64,000 nt of DNA from CAZRCZ01 sp964598765 (lineage in GTDB: Bacteria; Sumerlaeota; Sumerlaeia; MVZB01; JAJFLK01), in assembly GCA_964598765.1 (NCBI GenBank), contig CAZRCZ010000002.1, forward strand, positions 248,001 to 312,000, given 5' to 3'. The position numbers and the translations under genes were made by a program. Positions 42,956 through 50,706 of this stretch are shown here, in pieces (the first letter of the stretch is position 1; each line of letters starts with the position of its first letter). Under the pieces are notes generated by a model. That model was not told the origin of the DNA. It did not search any database and saw nothing but the letters and a program-made list of their open reading frames with translations.

Positions 42956-44326
42956 ATGGCAACCTCAACCAAATCCCCCGCCGTCTCGGACAAACTTCCG
43001 GAATTCGCTCTTCTCACCCGCCAGATCGAACAATGCGGATGGAAACGAACGCTTCCGGGGCCGCTCGAAGAAGGTTTGTTTTTTCAGACCGGACAGGGAG
43101 GCGTCCGGCCTCCGACGGCGCTTTTCAAATCCGAGCGCGGCGAGGCGTTGCTCGCCGTGGATTTCGGCGATCTCGCGCTGGCTGGACGCGAAGAGTTATT
43201 TCCCCGCTTTCTCGATTTTTCGATGGAGACGCGACTTGCACTCGGAGCCGCCCGCGCGATTGTTTCGGCGTCGTATCTGATCCTGATGAGCGCGGGACGG
43301 ATCGAACTTTTTCGTCTGCCCGAGGAGACGCTCGAATACGCCGTCGCTTCGCTCCGGAGCTACGAGGACGAGCTTCTGCCGTCTCTGACGGCCAAGGCGC
43401 GCGCCAAGGGGGAATCCGTCCGCGCCTCGCACGGTCCGCTGGAGCAAGCCCAAGCCCTGCGCGGATGGATTCAACATTGGAGCCGCAACTTGGCCTCGAA
43501 ATTGGGCGTCCCTTTGGACGACTGCGAAAAATTCATTTGGAAATTCGTTCTCATGCTCCAGACCGTTCGTAAGACGGGAAAATCCGAAATCCTCGGCGGG
43601 TGGGGATTGACCTGCGAAAAACTCGGCCCGACGTGGAGCCTCGCCTACGATTCGCTCAACACCCACGCCGATCTGGCGCGCGCGCTGGACGAATTCGACA
43701 CGCTTTTTTCAACGCGGATTTTCTCCGGCGACGCCGAGACGCACAAGCAATGGCTTCAGAAATTGGAGGAAACTTCCTTCGCCGAGCAATTGCGCGCCGA
43801 AATGCTCATGCAGTCGCAATCCAAATTCGAAGCCGAAACCGTCGCTTGGCTTTTCACTCAAATGGAGCGCGAGGAGGAAGGTTGGCGGCGCGAGATCGCA
43901 GGACCGCTTCCGGTCCGCAGGCACATCCATCATCAAGGTTGGATGGTCGTCAAGCCGATGATCTGCGACGTCGCCGGACATGGGCTTTGCGCCGCGCTTC
44001 AAGACGCGGAACGGCTCGCCCAATACTGGAGCGACTACGACGCCCATCTCCGGCGTGGCAGAACCGAAGGTTCCGCCGATCCCGTCGCCCAGCCCGATCT
44101 TTTCTTCGGCGCGCCCCGCGGCGTCAATTCCCAAAACCAATTGGACGACGGCTTCAACTTTCTCTTCGCCGATTCGTTGCGTCTGGCGGGGGTCGGACCG
44201 GAAGAACAATTCGGCGTCGGGCTGACGTTCCTGCTCAAGGCTCTCGCCCTCGCTCAACAATTCGACTGGCCGTTCCGGGGCGTTGACACGCTGGATTGCC
44301 TCTGGAAGGGTGGAGAACGGTCCTGA
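42956..44326 (+). CDS. Protein of unknown function
   Basis: 456 residues, ATG at 42956. Mostly helical, no signal peptide or membrane segment. Recognisable pieces: LSYLILMSAGR-like strand near 105, W-I-Q-H-W-S-R-N-L-A-S-K-L-G, and H-I-H-H-Q-G-W-M-V-V-K-P-M-I-C-D-V-A-G-H-G near residue 325, which has several His and a Cys that could bind metal. The gene ends 28 bases before the repeat-containing dehydrogenase-like gene, so they are probably co-transcribed. No family recognised. Confidence 0.6.
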   Translation: MATSTKSPAVSDKLPEFALLTRQIEQCGWKRTLPGPLEEGLFFQTGQGGVRPPTALFKSERGEALLAVDFGDLALAGREELFPRFLDFSMETRLALGAARAIVSASYLILMSAGRIELFRLPEETLEYAVASLRSYEDELLPSLTAKARAKGESVRASHGPLEQAQALRGWIQHWSRNLASKLGVPLDDCEKFIWKFVLMLQTVRKTGKSEILGGWGLTCEKLGPTWSLAYDSLNTHADLARALDEFDTLFSTRIFSGDAETHKQWLQKLEETSFAEQLRAEMLMQSQSKFEAETVAWLFTQMEREEEGWRREIAGPLPVRRHIHHQGWMVVKPMICDVAGHGLCAALQDAERLAQYWSDYDAHLRRGRTEGSADPVAQPDLFFGAPRGVNSQNQLDDGFNFLFADSLRLAGVGPEEQFGVGLTFLLKALALAQQFDWPFRGVDTLDCLWKGGERS

Positions 44327-44353
44327 AAGAGTGAATCGGACGCGCGCCAAGAT

Positions 44354-45616
44354 ATGACGTTGCTTCCCATCAATCGCGTTCTCCGAGCCGGACCGGGCCG
44401 AAGGGAAATTCATCTCGACTCCGATCCCTTCGACCCATCCAATCCTCCCGCCGGATGCTTCTGGGTTCGCAATCATTTGACTCTGATCTATTCCGGCGTT
44501 GATCTCCGGCGCGTCGAGCGCGGTCAACGGGAAGAGCGCGCGATTGACTTGGGCTGTTTGGCGATTGGACAGGTGGAGCGTTTTTTCTCCGGGTCCGCAG
44601 GCTTCCAGTCTGCATCTCCGCTCAAATTCCCCCACCCAAAACCCGGCGACTGGATTTTCTACAACGGTCCTCACGCCGATTTCGGTCTGCTCGATCCGGC
44701 AAAAAATGTTTGGATTCCGGTCGCCGGACCCGATCCGCTTCTGCTTACGGCGGGCATCGGCGCCGAAGCGCAATTCGGAGTGGAGCAGGCTCTCCAACCT
44801 GAGGAATATGAAAGTTCACGTTCCGGTTTTCCGGATAGGCATGTGGCACAGCCGCTCTCGGCTGTGATCCGGAATTTCGGAATTTCCCATGCCATCGTCC
44901 TCGGTCAAGGCATGTTGGGCAATCTCGCCGCGCAATTTCTCAAACTCCGCGGCGCGTCGGTGACGGTCGTCGAGAACAGCCCCAAGCGTCTCGAATTTTC
45001 AAAGTATCTCGGACTGACGCAGAAAATTGACACGCACAACTTGGATTGGCGCGAACGGATCCGCAAGTGGAATCCCGACGGCGTCGAATTGATCGTGGAC
45101 GCCTGCGGTTATCCGCAGGCGTTGAGCGACGTTCTTCCGTTCCTCCGCGCCGGAGGAAAAGTTTGTCTGCTCGGCCCATGGCGGACCGGATATAGGCAAT
45201 CCGAGCTTTCTTTATCCGAGCCGCGACCGTCAGGGAGCGACCGAACGGCGACCGACGCAACCCTCACCTTACCCTCTCCCTTGGAAAGGGAGAGGGGTTG
45301 CAAAAAACAAGGCGCGTCAGTAGCGCGACCGTTTGGGAGCGCGCATTCCGCGACATCTCTGCCCCCGGACGCTCCCTTACGGTCACGGCTCGGACAAATC
45401 GGCGGGGAAGTTTATGGTCCGTTTCCTTCATTCGGTGAAACGCCCGAACATCGCCCGCCGGTCGAGGCGTGGATCAAATTGATTCACGGAAAAAAGATCG
45501 GCGTGGATCGCCTTCTCACCGACCGCGTTCCCGCCGCCGAATCGCCGCTGGCCGTGAAACGCCTCTCGGCGGGCGTCAAATCCATCTGTGGCGTCGTCAT
45601 TGATTGGACCGCTTGA
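44354..45616 (+). CDS. Dehydrogenase-like (MDR) protein with in-frame palindromic repeats
   Basis: 420 residues. I-V-L-G-Q-G-M-L-G-N-L-A-A-Q near residue 180 and L-I-V-D-A-C-G-Y-P near 245 are the Rossmann GxGxxG and downstream motif of medium-chain dehydrogenase/reductases, but the N-terminal catalytic half is atypical and no zinc Cys pair is visible. Three hairpin families sit in frame: a GCAGGCTTCCAG element (44597-44613, residues about 82-87), a CACAGCCG/CGGCTGTG hairpin (44847-44866, residues 165-171), and a composite GAGCCGCGACCG/CCCTCTCCCTT element (45218-45391, residues about 289-346). The frame remains open across all, giving inserted peptides. Either a working enzyme with surface inserts or a decaying gene. 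Confidence 0.65.
   Translation: MTLLPINRVLRAGPGRREIHLDSDPFDPSNPPAGCFWVRNHLTLIYSGVDLRRVERGQREERAIDLGCLAIGQVERFFSGSAGFQSASPLKFPHPKPGDWIFYNGPHADFGLLDPAKNVWIPVAGPDPLLLTAGIGAEAQFGVEQALQPEEYESSRSGFPDRHVAQPLSAVIRNFGISHAIVLGQGMLGNLAAQFLKLRGASVTVVENSPKRLEFSKYLGLTQKIDTHNLDWRERIRKWNPDGVELIVDACGYPQALSDVLPFLRAGGKVCLLGPWRTGYRQSELSLSEPRPSGSDRTATDATLTLPSPLERERGCKKQGASVARPFGSAHSATSLPPDAPLRSRLGQIGGEVYGPFPSFGETPEHRPPVEAWIKLIHGKKIGVDRLLTDRVPAAESPLAVKRLSAGVKSICGVVIDWTA
44597..44613. repeat. GCAGGCTTCCAG(T/C)CTGC hairpin inside a CDS
   Basis: Short palindrome GCAGG/TCTGC-type stem with loop CTTCCAG, in frame at residues about 82-87 of the dehydrogenase-like protein. Similar hairpins with a perfect stem occur widely in environmental genomes; here one G-T pair breaks it. 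Confidence 0.55.
44847..44866. repeat. CACAGCCGCTCTCGGCTGTG hairpin inside a CDS
   Basis: Perfect 8-bp stem CACAGCCG/CGGCTGTG with a CTCT loop. In frame at residues about 165-171 of the dehydrogenase-like protein, just before its Rossmann motif. Confidence 0.75.
45218..45391. repeat. Composite GAGCCGCGACCG / CCCTCTCCCTT repeat inside a CDS
   Basis: Left arm 45218-45239 and right arm 45370-45391 are 20-22-base relatives of the 31458-31529 inverted repeat. A third degenerate arm lies at 45325-45341, and a perfect 11-bp hairpin CCCTCTCCCTT/AAGGGAGAGGG with loop GGA lies at 45272-45296. The whole block is in frame within the 44354-45616 gene. Confidence 0.8.
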
Positions 45617-46541
45617 GCGCATCTTTCGCCGCGCCTCTTTCGAATATCTCGTATTGGTAGTATCTCAAAATCTCATCTGCATTTCTGCAGGCGCGTTGGA
45701 AGTTCCAAGCCGCTTGACCCCGGAGGTTAACACCGTTGATAAATCCCAAGGCGCCGCCGATAAGAGATAACGCGCCTCCCCAAAGAAGAGCCTCCGGATT
45801 AAAGTTTCGGTCCCATCCGTCTGATAGAATGAGACCGATACTTAGCCCCACTGATATCATCGCCCCCAACAACATGACCACCTTCAGAATTACCGTCGCG
45901 AAACCCGTTAGAATTACCCACGCGGGACGAAGATGAAAATCGACGCGGGTCTTTTGCTCATTGATGACCCTCGTACACGCCGGCAAAAGATGGAAGGGGG
46001 AATATCGCGAACGTACGATCATAAAGGCGGAAATCGGAAGGACGAGCAATGCCGCAGGCGCAAAAATGACCCCTTGCGCGATCGAAACCAGAGCCGAGAA
46101 CATCAGCATCCAAGTGCCGATCAATCGTATACGAATGCGTTTCTGTCCTAGCGCCGATCCCCAATGAGCAAGGACAATATCCTGAGGTGTGATCCTCGTC
46201 AGAATCACTTCTCCCATACACTTTCTTGAAATTCCCATGATCCCGCCCAAATTGCGAACGGGAAATACACCGCTCCAACCTCGCGTTACTACAAGAAGGA
46301 CGAGGATGAGCCAGCCTACGGGTCCCATGACGATAAGTATGAGAAGGGGGAACAAATTTAGACCGCTGAGGCTGACTTCTCCCCTTCGTGCCGCTTTCAT
46401 TCCGCCCCGCTTTTGAAACATCAGCAACCGAAAAACCGCGTTGTTCTCCAAATCGCGCAGGCGCGGTTCGAGGGCGAGGACGCGCTCGGAAGGAAGATCG
46501 CCCGGGCGGAGAGTCCAGAGGTCTCGTTTGCGTTTGGGCAT
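45597..46541 (-). CDS. Polytopic membrane protein of unknown function
   Basis: 314 residues with about six hydrophobic segments (NLFPLLILIVMGPVGWLILV, MLMFSALVSIAQGVIF and others) after a charged cytosolic front (MPKRKRDLWTLRPG). No family motif recognised. Its last 20 bases overlap the convergent dehydrogenase-like gene. The ATG at 46541 is 26 bases from a half-copy of the long-arm repeat (46567-46600), which is thus in the 5' leader. Confidence 0.7.
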   Translation of the reverse strand: MPKRKRDLWTLRPGDLPSERVLALEPRLRDLENNAVFRLLMFQKRGGMKAARRGEVSLSGLNLFPLLILIVMGPVGWLILVLLVVTRGWSGVFPVRNLGGIMGISRKCMGEVILTRITPQDIVLAHWGSALGQKRIRIRLIGTWMLMFSALVSIAQGVIFAPAALLVLPISAFMIVRSRYSPFHLLPACTRVINEQKTRVDFHLRPAWVILTGFATVILKVVMLLGAMISVGLSIGLILSDGWDRNFNPEALLWGGALSLIGGALGFINGVNLRGQAAWNFQRACRNADEILRYYQYEIFERGAAKDALKRSNQ

Positions 46542-46566
46542 GAGCGCCGCCGTGTTGGCAGGATTT

Positions 46567-46600
46567 ATTTACCACCAAGTCACGAAGACACCAAGAAGAA
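46567..46600. repeat. Half copy (left arm only) of the long-arm repeat
   Basis: The sequence ACCACCAAGTCACGAAGACA followed by CCAAGAAG matches the left arm of copies C, E, F and H, but no complementary right arm follows in the next 200 bases. It is a degenerated or partly deleted copy. Confidence 0.65.
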
Positions 46601-46649
46601 AGGGCGCAGAGGAAAGGCCGAAGGATCCGGAACCCCAAACCGGACCGAA

Positions 46650-46904
46650 TCAGGCCGGAGGGAACGGAAGCCGGGGGGATTTGAGGCCGCCGGAGAAGCG
46701 GTCATAGACGGTTTTGACGAAAATCGCTTCGTCGGGGCGCGGGTTCACCTCGGCCAACTGATCGAGCGTGACGATCGGAATGCCTTCCTTCGACTTGAGG
46801 CGCTTGAGGGAAACTTCAACCACGATCGTCGGCTCCCGCTCGCTCTGGAGAAACGAGCCGAAATCGAAAAGTTGATCGAGATTCTTCACACCCATCGGAA
46901 TCAT
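46650..46904 (-). CDS. Small protein of unknown function
   Basis: About 84 residues from the Met at 46904 (or 46895). NLDQLFDFGSFLQSEREPTI, VEVSLKRLKSKEGIPIVTLD and EAIFVKTVYDRFSGG look protein-like with a balanced amino-acid mix, unlike the plus-strand frame that overlaps it. No family recognised. Between RNase J and the membrane protein on the same strand. Start is uncertain; a longer frame to 46961 has a less natural beginning. Confidence 0.5.
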   Translation of the reverse strand: MIPMGVKNLDQLFDFGSFLQSEREPTIVVEVSLKRLKSKEGIPIVTLDQLAEVNPRPDEAIFVKTVYDRFSGGLKSPRLPFPPA

Positions 46905-47047
46905 CCCCCGTCTTTCCGCGTCGAACCCATCACGTTCTTCGCGCGCGATTGGGGATCCCATCGGACCGGCCCATCTCGCGCTTCACAACCCTAGGGGTAG
47001 TTCATAGTGCAGGTTGGCCGAATCGTCAACATGATTTGCGGATTTTT

Positions 47048-48766
47048 CTAAATCTCCATCACCACCGGCAAGATGACCGGATAGCGGTCGGTCCGCTCGC
47101 GGAGGAATTTGCGTAGGGCCTTGCGGACCGCCGTGTGAACGACGTCCCATTCCTCTTTACTCTCCTTCTCGCAATCCTCGAACGCGCGGACGACGACCTG
47201 CTTGCATTCCTCAATCAGCGGTTCGTTGCCGTCCACTTCGACGAATCCGCGCGTGACGATGTCCGGCCCCGCAATGATTTTGAGCGACCGCTTGTCAATG
47301 ACGAGGATGACCGTCACCATGCCGTCTTCGGATAAATGTTTGCGATCGCGCAAGACGACCTCTTCAATCGGATCGAACACCTTGCCGTCCACCAAGACCT
47401 GCCCCGCCAAATCGGCGCGCCAATGCTCCGCAGTCTGTTCGTCCATCTCCAAGGCGTCGCCGTTTTCGAGAATGAAAATATGCTCGCCGTTCATCGCCAA
47501 GCTCATCCCCAACTCGCGGTTGCCGACCAGATTCCTAAGCTCGCCGTGAATCGGGACGAAATATCGCGGGCGGAGCATCCGGTAAAGCTGGCGCATTTCC
47601 TCGCGGTAGGCGTGGCCGGAGGCGTGGATCGGCGCGTCGCGCTCGGTGATGACCCGCGCCCCGCGACGATACAAATGATTAATCATCCGGTAGATGCCTT
47701 TCTCGTTGCCCGGAATGATCCGCGCCGAGAGAATCACCGTGTCGTGCGGTTGAATGTGGTAGCCCTTGAAATCATCCCGCGCCAGACGCGAGAGCGCCGA
47801 TTCCGGCTCGCCTTGCGATCCGGTCAGCACGAGGAGACGTTTGTTCGCGGGAGTTTTTTGGATGTCCTTGAACGAATGAACCAGTCCCTCCGGGTAATGA
47901 AGCAGTCCCAGTTTAGTGGCGATGGCGAAATTGCGCTCCAAGCTGTAGCCCGCGAAAAAAACCTTGCGCCCCAACTCGCGCGCCAATTCCAGCGCCGTCT
48001 GAACGCGATGAAGCCCCGAGGCAAACGTCGTCAGGATCACCGTTCGGGGAGCGGAGGCGATGATCGGACGAAGCGCGTCCTCGACCGACTTTTCCGAGGG
48101 GGAATATCCCTCGCGGTCCACGTTCGTGCTGTCGGCGAGGAGCGCCAGAACGCCCCGCTCGCCGTAGCGCGAGAGGGTGAAGAAATCCGAAGTCTCCTCC
48201 TCCTCCGACGAATCGAATTTGTAGTCTCCGGTGTGAATGACGGTTCCGATCGGCAACGTGATCGCCAGCGCCATGGATTCCGGAATCGAATGGGTGACGA
48301 GAAGAAACTGAATTTCAAATTTGCCGAGGCGGACCTTGGATCGCCCGTGGACCTCGTGCAGTTTCACGCGCCCTTCCAGTCCGTTCTCCCGAAGTTTTTC
48401 CCTCACCAACGCCATCGTCAGGCGCGAGCCATAGACCGGAGTGGAAACGTCGCGCAGAAAATAAGGAACCGCGCCGATGTGGTCTTCGTGGCCGTGGGTC
48501 AGGATCAAGCCGCGCAGTTTGTCCAGCCGCTCGGCGACGTAGGTGAAATCGGGGATCACCGAATCCACGCCGAGCATTTCCTCTTCGGGAAACATTTGCC
48601 CGCAGTCCACGATGATCATGTCGTCGCCGTATTCAAGGCTCATCATGTTCTTGCCGAATTCCCCCAATCCGCCGAGCGGCACGATCCGCAATTTGCGGGG
48701 ATCGGCGTCGGGAATGGGCGCTGGGGTATCCGCCAAATGAGCGGGAGCTTTTCTTTTTCTTGTCAT
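47048..48766 (-). CDS. rnj: Ribonuclease J
   Basis: 572 residues from the ATG at 48766. After a basic N-terminal tail: KLRIVPLGGLGEFGKNM, L-T-H-G-H-E-D-H-I-G-A-V-P (MBL zinc motif), H-S-I-P-E-S-M-A, V-I-H-T-G-D-Y-K-F-D, D-S-T-N-V-D-R-E-G-Y-S-P-S-E, G-S-Q-G-E-P-E-S-A-L, H-A-S-G-H-A, P-I-H-G-E. All fit RNase J, a 5'-exo and endoribonuclease central to mRNA turnover in bacteria lacking RNase E. The C-terminal dimerisation domain is complete. A start at 48796 adds 10 residues and cannot be excluded. Confidence 0.93.
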   Translation of the reverse strand: MTRKRKAPAHLADTPAPIPDADPRKLRIVPLGGLGEFGKNMMSLEYGDDMIIVDCGQMFPEEEMLGVDSVIPDFTYVAERLDKLRGLILTHGHEDHIGAVPYFLRDVSTPVYGSRLTMALVREKLRENGLEGRVKLHEVHGRSKVRLGKFEIQFLLVTHSIPESMALAITLPIGTVIHTGDYKFDSSEEEETSDFFTLSRYGERGVLALLADSTNVDREGYSPSEKSVEDALRPIIASAPRTVILTTFASGLHRVQTALELARELGRKVFFAGYSLERNFAIATKLGLLHYPEGLVHSFKDIQKTPANKRLLVLTGSQGEPESALSRLARDDFKGYHIQPHDTVILSARIIPGNEKGIYRMINHLYRRGARVITERDAPIHASGHAYREEMRQLYRMLRPRYFVPIHGELRNLVGNRELGMSLAMNGEHIFILENGDALEMDEQTAEHWRADLAGQVLVDGKVFDPIEEVVLRDRKHLSEDGMVTVILVIDKRSLKIIAGPDIVTRGFVEVDGNEPLIEECKQVVVRAFEDCEKESKEEWDVVHTAVRKALRKFLRERTDRYPVILPVVMEI

Positions 48767-48862
48767 ATCAGGCGCAAATCGCTTTTCGGACGCCAACGGC
48801 GTCCCGGAACAATGCCCAAGGTTGCCGCGAAGCGGTTATCTTGGGTCACGAAGCCGCGCATT

Positions 48863-48881
48863 GCAACCCCGACGGGGTTGC
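48863..48881. repeat. GCAACCCCGACGGGGTTGC hairpin
   Basis: Perfect 8-bp stem GCAACCCC/GGGGTTGC with loop GAC in the gap between the response regulator and RNase J (48767-48923). On the minus strand it lies upstream of RNase J, so it may form an mRNA leader hairpin or be the response regulator's terminator. Confidence 0.7.
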
Positions 48882-48923
48882 GGAAAAAACGAACCGCCTT
48901 CTCGATGGGAATGGACGAAACGC

Positions 48924-50216
48924 TCATTGAATCTTCTCGATCATCTTCAAACAATCCAACGCCTGCTCGCGGATTTTGGAGAGCTTGGCCATCTCGCTGA
49001 TTTCCGGATGAATGTAGGGATTGCGGGAGTGTTGAAGATTGATCAGCATCGCGCCCAACCGGACCGCCTCGTCCGGTCCCTCCAGTCCCCTCAACTCGAG
49101 TGGATTGTCAATCTTCACCTCTTGGTTTAATTTACGGAAACCGTAGGCGCGCCCAAAACAAATCAAAATGATCCCAATCGCCTTGAGTCCGTCGGGCTTG
49201 TAACGTCCCTTGTGTTCGAGGATGCGGAGAAAAACGAAAAGGAAGTTCTCCATCGTCGCTTCGTTGGCGACGCTTTGTTGGATGCGGAGCAGATGTTGCT
49301 GATAAAAAATCGAGAGGCTTCGCCGATTCGATTCAAGCAAACCTTCGACCAGTTTGAGCGTCGCGGGATCGTTGAGGAACTTTTGGAGTTTTTTCTTCAG
49401 CCGGGCCTTGACCTCGTTCTCGACGGCGAAGCAATAGGCAAAACCCATCGAGCGGGAAAAATCGGCCTCCGCGCTTCTCCCCTCGCTCTGTTGAAAAAGA
49501 AATTCCGCCGTGCGCAAATTCTGCCGCGTTTCGAGATCGAACGTCTCCAGCGCGGGCAGGACGCGCAAAAGCGACTCGTCCACCCGCTCCCAAAGTTCCT
49601 TGGTCGCCGACTCGAACAAATCCTTCTTCGGAGCCGCGGCCAACGGCGATTGCCCCGTTTCGTCCCGGCTCAGATCGAGCAGAAGATCGAACGCTTCGCT
49701 TTTCACCGCCAAGGGAACGTCGTTCGCCTTGAGCAAATCCCCCAAGGCCGCCGTCGCGCCCGGCGCGTCCGATTCGGCCCGCGCCGCCAACTCGGTCAGC
49801 CGCGCCTGATGCCGGCGCGAAGCCGCGTATTGACGCGACGCCGCGTTGATCGCCTCGTAGAGATTGCTCATCTCCTCGTCAATTTTGCTTTTGCTGATGA
49901 CCTGACACGCCCCCAGTCGAACCGCTTCGGCTCCCTCGTCGAACGTCCCGACGGCGGAGATCATGATGACGGGCAGGAGCGGTTGCAGGGCGCGGATTTG
50001 ACGAATCAACTCCAATCCTTCGGTCGGGTGGCGCATCGCCAGATCGGTAACGATCACGTCGGGACCGGCGGTCGCCGATTCGGTTTGAACGGCATCCAAC
50101 GCGCCTCTGCTGTCCTCGGCCTCGCGGACTTCATAGCCGCGCAGGGCGAGATTGCGCCGAAACGCCTCGCGGTAGGCTTTGTTGTCGTCAACGATCAGAA
50201 CACGGGTCGCGGTCAA
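48924..50216 (-). CDS. Response regulator with long uncharacterised C-terminal domain
   Basis: 430 residues assuming a TTG start at 50216 (AAGGGG upstream, giving the normal RVLIVDDN opening). Receiver domain: acidic pair in V-D-D-N, phospho-acceptor Asp in VIVTDLAM (about residue 58), Thr/Ser in MISAVG and Lys in VISKSK. Residues about 125-430 are helical with no recognised output domain (no HTH, HD-GYP, GGDEF or ATPase motif); it has a Leu-rich cluster (KKLQKFLNDPATLKLVEGLL) and may be a HEPN-like or protein-interaction helical domain. No kinase gene is adjacent. Confidence 0.82.
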   Translation of the reverse strand: MTATRVLIVDDNKAYREAFRRNLALRGYEVREAEDSRGALDAVQTESATAGPDVIVTDLAMRHPTEGLELIRQIRALQPLLPVIMISAVGTFDEGAEAVRLGACQVISKSKIDEEMSNLYEAINAASRQYAASRRHQARLTELAARAESDAPGATAALGDLLKANDVPLAVKSEAFDLLLDLSRDETGQSPLAAAPKKDLFESATKELWERVDESLLRVLPALETFDLETRQNLRTAEFLFQQSEGRSAEADFSRSMGFAYCFAVENEVKARLKKKLQKFLNDPATLKLVEGLLESNRRSLSIFYQQHLLRIQQSVANEATMENFLFVFLRILEHKGRYKPDGLKAIGIILICFGRAYGFRKLNQEVKIDNPLELRGLEGPDEAVRLGAMLINLQHSRNPYIHPEISEMAKLSKIREQALDCLKMIEKIQ

Positions 50217-50488
50217 AAGGGTTTGTCCCCTTGGGGGCAATCGGCAAGATGTCGTGGGAGAGCAAGCCTTGTGTGCCTCTCCAGCGCGCGTCCATCATAG
50301 TCCAATCTCATGGCATTTTGGAAGAAAAGAGACAGGGCGACCGCATGGGCCGCTGTTTTTCGGCCAACGCTACGGACTCTGCGGCTCGGCGTGAAATTCA
50401 AAGTAAAAATTGCAACGCAGGGCTGTAGAGATTGCGGAACATTCCATTTGATGAAAAACTCCGGTCTCGGAGAAAGATGCGGTTCTTC
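50217..50488. other. Intergenic region, nothing recognised
   Basis: 272 bases between the response regulator and the small membrane protein. Short frames on either strand here (about 60-95 codons) do not look like real proteins. No repeat or RNA was recognised. Confidence 0.5.
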
Positions 50489-50704
50489 TCAGGGGAAATC
50501 GTCCCAAAACTCAACCAACCATTGCAGAATCGGCTCTCCGAAGAGGAAGCCGAGCAACGCGCCGCCTGCGGCGCAAGCGGCAATCTCCGACCAAAGGTAG
50601 GGCTTCATGGAAAGATTGGAGAGGTCATACCACCAAGCGATCTTGTCTCCGATCACAAACCCGATGGTCGCTCCGCCCACGGCGCAGGAAATACGCTTGA
50701 TCAC
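50489..50704 (-). CDS. Small two-helix membrane protein
   Basis: 71 residues: IGFVIGDKIAWW-type first helix region, then SEIAACAAGGALLGFLFGEP as a clear second helix. It starts two bases after the LLM oxidoreductase stop (50707), suggesting coupling. Function unknown. Confidence 0.6.
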   Translation of the reverse strand: MIKRISCAVGGATIGFVIGDKIAWWYDLSNLSMKPYLWSEIAACAAGGALLGFLFGEPILQWLVEFWDDFP

Positions 50705-50706
50705 TT

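Noticed and set aside
46413..46994. 193-codon plus-strand frame between membrane protein and RNase J
   Set aside because: Overlaps a half-copy repeat and reads as a charged shadow; the minus-strand frame 46650-46904 is more protein-like.
48763..48954. 63-codon minus frame containing N-P-V-G-V-A
   Set aside because: It is created by the GCAACCCC hairpin and lies across the response regulator end and RNase J start; no independent evidence.
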